Shown here: piece after piece, positions 14,681 through 19,478 of the stretch
Position numbering within the stretch: position 1 is the first letter of the stretch
Layout of the letters: every line of letters starts with the position of its first letter
Assembly (NCBI GenBank): GCA_022759165.1
Contig: JAEMPT010000079.1
Location: forward strand, 1 to 19,478
Source of the DNA: Thermoprotei archaeon
Lineage (GTDB): Archaea > Thermoproteota > Thermoprotei_A > Sulfolobales > Fervidicoccaceae
DNA length: 19,478 nucleotides
Direction: 5' to 3'
Made by a program: the position numbers and the translations under genes
Notes under the pieces: model-generated
The model's input: the letters and a program-made list of their open reading frames with translations, nothing else
Databases searched by the model: none
What the model was told of the DNA's origin: nothing

Positions 14681-16705
14681 CTACAAGATTATCCTTTTTT
14701 CTATGACTCCTTTTGCTACATCCCTTATAGCCTTCCCGACTGAGGTAGACTTAGCTATCTTTGCCAAGACCTTATCTCTGTCTTCATTGAAGGCCGCTTC
14801 CCATTTTTCTATAGCATCAGCTAAGCCAATCAGAGCACGATGATGTATGAGGCATAGTCCTCCCTCCAATGCGGGCATTTCGCAGAACTCGCATTTTACT
14901 TCCGGGCGCAAGTACATCTTCATAAAATCTCTCAGTTCGGCCTCCATATTAACAGCCCTTTCTAGCTCTTCTGTAATAAAGCGCCTTGCCTCCCCTACCA
15001 CATCCTCCCTCTTCTCCTCTCCTTTCCTTATGCGGAAAAGCCTCTCTTCGAATTGCCTAGTTAGCTCTGTCTTGGTTATGTCCGGTAGCTTCTCCTTTAG
15101 GAACATAGTTACTGCCATGCCAAGTTTCGTCGGCTTTACACCATCCTTTCCGTAGATTAAATATCCCCTTTTGAAGAGAGTATCTATTATCTGCGCTCTA
15201 GTTGCTTCGGTCCCGATGTTCTCCGTTTCCATCCATTTAAGCAGAGAAACCTTGGTGTGCATTTTGGGCTTCCCCGGCAGAACGCTGCTTATTCGCGCAG
15301 AGCTGACTTCGAGCTCACTACCCTCCTTGACATTTATTCTTTTTTCTCTCCCTATCGAAAACGGATATGACAAAGTCCACCCCGGCTTCAATATGCTCCT
15401 GGCTTGAGCTATGAGGTTTTCTCCCCCCGCTCTTATATGGAACTCGACCCTTTCTATCTTAGCTTCATCCATAAAAGCTGCCATGTACCGCCTAGCTATC
15501 AAATCGTAGAGCTTATAGCTATCTCTCTTTAAGCCGCTGGGCCTTTTTCCTGTTGGATAGATTGCTGGATGAGCGGGATCTTCCTTCGTGCCTTGGACTG
15601 GCGACAGTTTGCCTGTCTTCAAAATAGATATCGCTATGCTCCTATAGCTCTCCATATAAGAAAGCTCGGAAAGTATTTTCTCGTGGGGGATCGTGGAAGG
15701 AAGCTTTTCGCTGTTCGTTCTAGGATAGCTTATAAGTGCATCAAGATATAACTCTTCAGCCAACCTTTGGGTATAGCTTGGAGAAAACCCAAATATCCTA
15801 GATGCCTCATACTGCAACTCGCTGAGGTTGAAGGCTGGAGGAGGGCGAATGGAGCTCAAGGACCTTTCCGCGCTCGTTATAATTCCTTTCTTTCCTTTCA
15901 ATATGTTTTCTTTTTTTCTTTTCGCAACCTCCCTGTTATCAAAGGGTGATTCTTCATGGGTTGCAGATATTTTATCCTCGCCAGCGCGGAGCTCTACCTT
16001 TAATGAGAACTTTGGAGTTGAAATGAACGTCATGTAGTCTATATACCTATCTACGGCCTCAGTTAAAGTTGGACCCTGAACCCTACCAGAGCTCAATATC
16101 CTTTTTTCCCCTGCCAACCTTGTGACCCAACTCAAGAGCCTGCTAACATTTATCCCCCATATCCAATCGAGCTCATGCCTGCAGATGCCCGCTTCAATCA
16201 TTTCCCAGTCCATATCAGATAAAGAAGAAAAAGCTGACCTAAGTTCTTCCGGGGCAAGCGAAGAATATTTCATTCTGTAGCTTTTGCTGCCGTTGCCCAG
16301 CATATTTATAATCATGTAGCCAATTACCGAACCTTCTATATCATAGTCACATGCGTTTATATACTGAGAAGCCCCTTTAGCTAGCTTGGAGAGGACTCTA
16401 TAGAACTTCTTGAGGTGGCTGGCCCCCCTCTCCGCTTCCCATCTAGGAACCCACTCGTACTCGAATACAGGGAAACCCCTTTTCCTTGTGAAAAGGGAGA
16501 ATAAATGCCCTGCCGTGCTCGCTACTACATATCTCTTACCTCTCAATTCTATTATCCAATATGGAACTCCGCTTTCCCGGCATTCAGTGACTTCACTTGA
16601 TAGTGCCTTGGAAATAGCAGCCCCAGCTTTTGGCTTTTCAGATACTATAAGAATGTAGTCTTTTCCCAAAAGTCTATCGCAAGCTCTCTTTGCTTTATTT
16701 GACAT
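14681..16705 (-). CDS. topA: Type IA DNA topoisomerase (archaeal TopA / topoisomerase III type)
   Basis: Numbered from ATG 16705 the protein has 674 residues. It relaxes negative supercoils by single-strand passage. The N-terminal Toprim domain has E23 (LIVSEKPKAG) and the acidic triad D120, D122 and E124 (ACDYDIEG). The active-site tyrosine is Y327 in ALISYPRTNSEKLP, and the cap domain includes LSSGRVQGPT. A single C-terminal metal-binding-like motif, CEFCEMPALEGGLCLIHH, replaces the several zinc ribbons of bacterial TopA. Length fits the roughly 670-residue crenarchaeal enzyme. Start: an upstream in-frame ATG at 16723 exists, but ATG 16705 has GGGTGTG 9 nt ahead. A possible TATA (CATTATAAC, near 16750 on the minus strand) would start transcription at about 16723. 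Not reverse gyrase, since no helicase domain is attached. Confidence 0.96.
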   Translation of the reverse strand: MSNKAKRACDRLLGKDYILIVSEKPKAGAAISKALSSEVTECRESGVPYWIIELRGKRYVVASTAGHLFSLFTRKRGFPVFEYEWVPRWEAERGASHLKKFYRVLSKLAKGASQYINACDYDIEGSVIGYMIINMLGNGSKSYRMKYSSLAPEELRSAFSSLSDMDWEMIEAGICRHELDWIWGINVSRLLSWVTRLAGEKRILSSGRVQGPTLTEAVDRYIDYMTFISTPKFSLKVELRAGEDKISATHEESPFDNREVAKRKKENILKGKKGIITSAERSLSSIRPPPAFNLSELQYEASRIFGFSPSYTQRLAEELYLDALISYPRTNSEKLPSTIPHEKILSELSYMESYRSIAISILKTGKLSPVQGTKEDPAHPAIYPTGKRPSGLKRDSYKLYDLIARRYMAAFMDEAKIERVEFHIRAGGENLIAQARSILKPGWTLSYPFSIGREKRINVKEGSELEVSSARISSVLPGKPKMHTKVSLLKWMETENIGTEATRAQIIDTLFKRGYLIYGKDGVKPTKLGMAVTMFLKEKLPDITKTELTRQFEERLFRIRKGEEKREDVVGEARRFITEELERAVNMEAELRDFMKMYLRPEVKCEFCEMPALEGGLCLIHHRALIGLADAIEKWEAAFNEDRDKVLAKIAKSTSVGKAIRDVAKGVIEKRIIL

Positions 16706-16833
16706 TAAATTCGACACACCCATTAGTTAAATGGTCTGAGCCTAATCGTTATAATGTTATTTACTGATAGGAGATCAAAGCTTTTGCTATCTAATCGGTT
16801 TATTTAAAGCTTATGAAAAACTCGTCAGCTAGT

Positions 16834-16856
16834 CCCGCCTTCAAGCGTTTAGCGGG
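16834..16856 (-). terminator. GC hairpin over the rpoK stop codon
   Basis: CCCGC at 16834-16838 pairs with GCGGG at 16852-16856, and the rpoK stop codon lies in the loop. Downstream on the minus strand, GACGAGTTTTT supplies a U-tract, so termination of rpoK is plausible. It shares the 11-mer TTGAAGGCGGG with the hairpin after atpK, and the flanking ACTAGCTGACGAGTTTTT reminds me of crenarchaeal IS200/IS605 ends, so it could be a transposon-derived terminator. Confidence 0.45.
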
Positions 16857-17136
16857 TCTTTCCTCTTCTCTCCTCTTCTATGAGCCACTTGACCGGTATA
16901 AGTTGTTTCACTCCTCCTCTTAGCCACCTAGCTACAGTTATCGGAAGAAGGCCCTCTTCTAGCTCTTTTTCAGCAATCTCTATAGGATCCCTTGTAATCC
17001 CCGTAAGATCTATAAACGGTGGAGCTCCGAGCGAAAGCTGGAGTGCCCTAGCGCTGATTATCCTAGCTCTCTCGAACCTAGTAAGCCTCTTAGGAGGGAT
17101 GATCTCATCGATGCTCTTAGGAACAATGAAACTCAT
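16849..17136 (-). CDS. rpoK: DNA-directed RNA polymerase subunit K (Rpo6 / RPB6 / omega homologue)
   Basis: The 95-residue protein contains the core motif LTRFERARIISARALQLSLG (18-37), GAPPF, and DPIEIAEKELEEGLLPI (50-66), the clamp-side helices that fold against the largest RNA polymerase subunit and aid its assembly. Numbering starts at ATG 17136, which has GGGGGTC close upstream on the minus strand. The frame is open further to a TTG at 17169, but those extra residues (FSRYFWGSSF) are not family-like. TTTTTAATC near 17190 on the minus strand, overlapping the end of the thermosome gene, could be its TATA box. It is only about 70 bp downstream of the thermosome gene and away from the ribosomal-protein/rpoN cluster where archaeal rpoK usually lies. 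Confidence 0.95.
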   Translation of the reverse strand: MSFIVPKSIDEIIPPKRLTRFERARIISARALQLSLGAPPFIDLTGITRDPIEIAEKELEEGLLPITVARWLRGGVKQLIPVKWLIEEERRGKTR

Positions 17137-17203
17137 GAAACTTGACCCCCAAAAATATCGGGAAAACAAAAATATGGTTCAGTTGAAGAGATTAAAAAGT
17201 TTT

Positions 17204-18862
17204 TTAGAATTCCGGCGTTCCTTCGGGCATCTTTGGAGTAGAGCCTTCTTCTCCCTTCCCGCCCTTCTCTTTCTTTGGAGGCTGTGCAGCAATCACGTCG
17301 TCGATTTTCAGTATAGTTACCGCCGCCTCTATTGCGCTCTTAATAGCCTGTTTCTTTACAATGATGGGCTCGATAATATTAGCATCAAATGTACTCTCTA
17401 CTACTTCTCCGCTTAATGCGTTGATCCCAGCCTGAACTTTTCCTTCGCTGTGAAGTTGCCTCAACTTCATCAACGCTTCGAGCGCATCTAGTCCGCTAGT
17501 TTCTGCTAGTATCATTGGGATCGTTTCAAGGGCATCTGCTACAGCTTCAACCGCAAGCTGCTTCTTGCCCTCAAAGCCCATCGCATACCTTCTGAGTTGG
17601 AGGGCGAGCTCGATTTCGGGAGCACCGCCGCCACCAATGACCTTTGGGTCTTTCATAACGTTCCTCAAAACATGGAGCGCATCATTTATGCTTCTTTCGG
17701 CTTCATCTAGAATTATGTCATTTGCTCCCCTAAGCAGTATTGTTACGCTCTTAGCGTTCTTCACACCTTCAATGAACACCATTTTATCGTTCCCGACCTT
17801 CCTCTCTTCTACTAGCGCAGCTTCTCCAAGGTCCTCTGGCTTAAGGTCTCTGATGCTCGTCACAATTCTGCCTCCTGTCGCCCTTTCCAGCTTCTCCATA
17901 TCACTCCTCTTGACCCTTCTTACGGCAAGGATCCCCTTCTTAGCTAGGAAGTGCTGGGCCACGTCGTCTATTCCTTTCTGGCAAATGACAACATTCGCTC
18001 CAGTCTCAGCTATTTTGTCAACCATCTCCTTTAAAAGCTTCGTTTCTTCCTCTAAGAATGCCCTCATCTGCTCCGGACTGGTTATATTGATCTTTGCGGA
18101 GATCTCCGGCTTCTTTATCTCAAGTGGGGCATCTAGAAGCGCTATCTTGGCGCCTTCGACCCTCTTAGGCATGCCTGGGTGTACTACTTCCTTGTCTAGC
18201 ACAGTTCCTTTTACTAGTACTGAATCAGTAAGGGACTCTCCCTTCTTTTTCTCTATCTTTACATTGTCGAGCCTAACGTTGAATCCACCGTTTTCCGTTG
18301 GCTCAGCCACGGCCTTAGCGGCCTCCAATATTAGATCAGTTAGCTTCTCCAGCGTAGCACCGCTTCCTATATACTTACTGGAGATTGAAGTCTTTATGAG
18401 CCTCTTCAGGAGCTCATCGTCATTTGGAGAGACCTGCCTAGCAACATTATCGAGTATCTCCACAGCTTTGTGAAGGGCTGCCGAATACCCCTCCATTATA
18501 ACAGTTGGATGAATGTTCTGGTCAAGAAGGAATTCTGCCTTTTCAAGGAGCGCACCAGCCAATACTACCGCGGTAGTCGTGCCGTCACCTACTTCAGCGT
18601 CTTGAGCCTTCGCTACCTCTACCAGAAGCTTAGCAGCAGGGTGGTTAACTTCCATCTCCTTCACAATTGTAACTCCGTCGTTTGTTACCGTCACATCTCC
18701 AAAGCTGTCTACAAGCATCTTGTCTAGGCCTCTTGGCCCTAGGCTTGTTTTGAGTATTTCGGACAGAACTCTAGCGGCCATTATGTTTGCCCTAAGAGCA
18801 TCTCTGCCTGTTGATCTCTGAGTGCCTTCTTTTAGTATAAGTACGGGTACCCCATAGCTCAT
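17204..18862 (-). CDS. ths: Thermosome subunit (group II chaperonin)
   Basis: The 552-residue protein folds substrates in an ATP-driven double ring with a built-in lid. Motifs: TSLGPRGLDKM at 39-49, VTNDGVTIVKEM at 59-70, the catalytic GDGTTT at 92-97 in the equatorial domain, an apical domain around 205-370 with CQKGIDDVAQHFLAK, and GGGAPEIELALQLRRYA returning to the equatorial domain. The C-terminus KKEKGGKGEEGSTPKMPEGTPEF is charged and lacks the GGM repeats found in many paralogues. I cannot tell alpha from beta. ATG 18862 is preceded by GAGGTGAT. The upstream 234-bp gap holds TATA-like TTTTTATAG (18947-18939 on the minus strand) and two overlapping inverted repeats, suggesting heat-shock type control. 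Most archaea have two or three such genes. Confidence 0.97.
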   Translation of the reverse strand: MSYGVPVLILKEGTQRSTGRDALRANIMAARVLSEILKTSLGPRGLDKMLVDSFGDVTVTNDGVTIVKEMEVNHPAAKLLVEVAKAQDAEVGDGTTTAVVLAGALLEKAEFLLDQNIHPTVIMEGYSAALHKAVEILDNVARQVSPNDDELLKRLIKTSISSKYIGSGATLEKLTDLILEAAKAVAEPTENGGFNVRLDNVKIEKKKGESLTDSVLVKGTVLDKEVVHPGMPKRVEGAKIALLDAPLEIKKPEISAKINITSPEQMRAFLEEETKLLKEMVDKIAETGANVVICQKGIDDVAQHFLAKKGILAVRRVKRSDMEKLERATGGRIVTSIRDLKPEDLGEAALVEERKVGNDKMVFIEGVKNAKSVTILLRGANDIILDEAERSINDALHVLRNVMKDPKVIGGGGAPEIELALQLRRYAMGFEGKKQLAVEAVADALETIPMILAETSGLDALEALMKLRQLHSEGKVQAGINALSGEVVESTFDANIIEPIIVKKQAIKSAIEAAVTILKIDDVIAAQPPKKEKGGKGEEGSTPKMPEGTPEF

Positions 18863-18879
18863 TCTAATATCACCTCAAG

Positions 18880-18950
18880 AGCGTTCGATTAAACGCTTAG
18901 TTCTCAAGATGAATTCAACTAAGATCATAAATCTACTTCTATAAAAACTT
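18880..18950 (-). promoter_or_regulatory. Thermosome promoter with two overlapping inverted repeats
   Basis: A TATA-like TTTTTATAG at 18947-18939 predicts transcription from about 18917 and a leader of about 55 nt. AGCGTT (18880-18885) and AACGCT (18892-18897) form a perfect 6-bp inverted repeat just ahead of the GAGGTG ribosome site. CTTAGTT (18896-18902) and AACTAAG (18917-18923) form a perfect 7-bp inverted repeat spanning the predicted start, a typical operator position. The two share positions 18896-18897. A second TATA-like TTCTATATAACG lies at 18978-18967. Confidence 0.5.
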
Positions 18951-19096
18951 TTCGCTCTTTTCCTTCGTTATATAGAATACAGGAGCCGAGCTGACTATAT
19001 TCAATTAAATAAAATTAAGAAGATTAAATAAGACTGCAAGGCCTAAATTTCTATCTTCAATATATAAACAAAATTATTCTAAACCGTGCTTTGTCT

Positions 19097-19390
19097 TTAA
19101 CCTCCTCCCTCAACCTGAACAACGTCTATAGCATCAAAGGTTACTTGGTCATTATAGAATAGCTTGGCTTCTTTTCCCCCTTTGAAGCTTGCTGCCTCTC
19201 CATTTATTACAACAACAATTCCTGTTTTTGGATTTCCATCCTCCTGAAATATAATAGAGGCTTTACTTCCGAGCCTTTCCTTAAGCCTATCATAAACATC
19301 AGATAACTTTTCCACCCCCTCTATTGTTATTTCCCTTTCACCGAGTAAATCAATCAGCCTTCCATAGAATCTAACGGTAACCTTCGCCAT
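19097..19390 (-). CDS. MoaD/ThiS/SAMP-family ubiquitin-like protein
   Basis: The 97-residue beta-grasp protein begins MAKVTVRFYGRLIDLLGERE, continues with VINGEAA and the YNDQVTFDAIDVVQVEGGG end. In this family the C-terminal diglycine is adenylated and thiocarboxylated, and the protein then acts as sulfur carrier for molybdopterin or tRNA thiolation, or as a protein modifier (SAMP/Urm1-like). Which role applies here cannot be decided; no moaE, moeB or ubaA gene is adjacent. The tail has three glycines rather than two. Start: ATG 19390 gives the family-typical N-terminus. An in-frame ATG at 19411 would add seven residues, but TTTAAATA (19436-19429, minus) predicts transcription from about 19406, which excludes it. 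The transcript would have a short leader without a Shine-Dalgarno. Confidence 0.85.
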   Translation of the reverse strand: MAKVTVRFYGRLIDLLGEREITIEGVEKLSDVYDRLKERLGSKASIIFQEDGNPKTGIVVVINGEAASFKGGKEAKLFYNDQVTFDAIDVVQVEGGG

Positions 19391-19403
19391 TTTGGAATAC
19401 GCC

Positions 19404-19438
19404 CTTAACATTGAATGGAAAACAAGATATTTAAAAAG
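19404..19438 (-). promoter_or_regulatory. Promoter of the MoaD-like gene
   Basis: CTTTTTAAATAT at 19438-19427 on the minus strand is a good TATA box. The start about 26 nt downstream falls near 19406, inside the longer possible reading frame, and supports ATG 19390 as the true start with a leader of about 15 nt. Confidence 0.5.
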
Positions 19439-19478
19439 TTTAGTTCTAAAAAAAGAAAAAAAATTTAAATTAGTTACT

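Noticed and set aside
16880..17416. 178-codon plus-strand ORF across rpoK and the thermosome 3' end
   Set aside because: It is antisense to two clear genes and its translation shows no family pattern.
17565..18473. 302-codon plus-strand ORF antisense to the thermosome
   Set aside because: It is a long, Ser-rich mirror frame of a highly conserved gene, with no domain and no ribosome binding site.
1..19478. CRISPR arrays, tRNA or rRNA genes, integrase and attachment sites
   Set aside because: I looked for regularly spaced repeats, T-loop motifs and recombinase genes on both strands and found none outside the features listed.

Overview
The window is a compact stretch of a hyperthermophile-like archaeal genome, most likely Thermoproteota (Crenarchaeota). 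The evidence is an A-type ATP synthase operon, an archaeal-type prolyl-tRNA synthetase, ribosomal protein S26e (known from Thermoproteota and relatives but not typical of Euryarchaeota), RNA polymerase subunit K, a group II chaperonin (thermosome), archaeal Trm-G10 and a TopA of the crenarchaeal topoisomerase III type. TTG and GTG starts are frequent, Shine-Dalgarno motifs are GGAGG or GGTG, and TATA boxes are of the TTTAAA kind. I cannot name the genus; Desulfurococcales or Fervidicoccales would fit, but that is a guess.

Positions 33-7951 (+) hold the ATP synthase genes in the order I, F, E, A, B, D, K. They encode the membrane stator/proton channel (I), central stalk (D, F), peripheral stalk (E), catalytic and regulatory hexamer (A, B) and membrane rotor ring (K). 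Subunits C and H are not seen. Between I and F lies about 600 bp holding the wreck of an IS200/IS605-type tnpB gene, and the window itself opens with what looks like the right end of a related element, whose GGAGGAGG doubles as the ribosome binding site of atpI. atpK appears to have its own promoter and is followed by a GC hairpin with a U-rich tail.

Positions 8185-10282 (+) hold proS and rps26e, separated by a 376-bp AT-rich stretch with inverted and direct repeats but no convincing gene. From 10339 to the end all genes are on the minus strand. In transcription order from the right they are a MoaD/SAMP-like ubiquitin-fold protein, thermosome, rpoK, topA, prs, trm-G10, a short RNase Z and an endonuclease IV-like gene. 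topA-prs-trmG10 are closely spaced and probably cotranscribed; rnz, rpoK, the thermosome and the MoaD-like gene show their own promoter-like sequences. The 545-bp gap upstream of the endonuclease IV gene contains a second decayed transposon end and a perfect 12-bp-arm palindrome.

The genes are mostly ordinary housekeeping (energy, translation, tRNA processing and modification, nucleotide synthesis, DNA topology and repair, protein folding). The unusual layer is the set of IS200/IS605 (TnpB) ends at different stages of decay, one of which seems to have been recruited into translation of atpI. I did not find a new defence or mobile system with intact genes.
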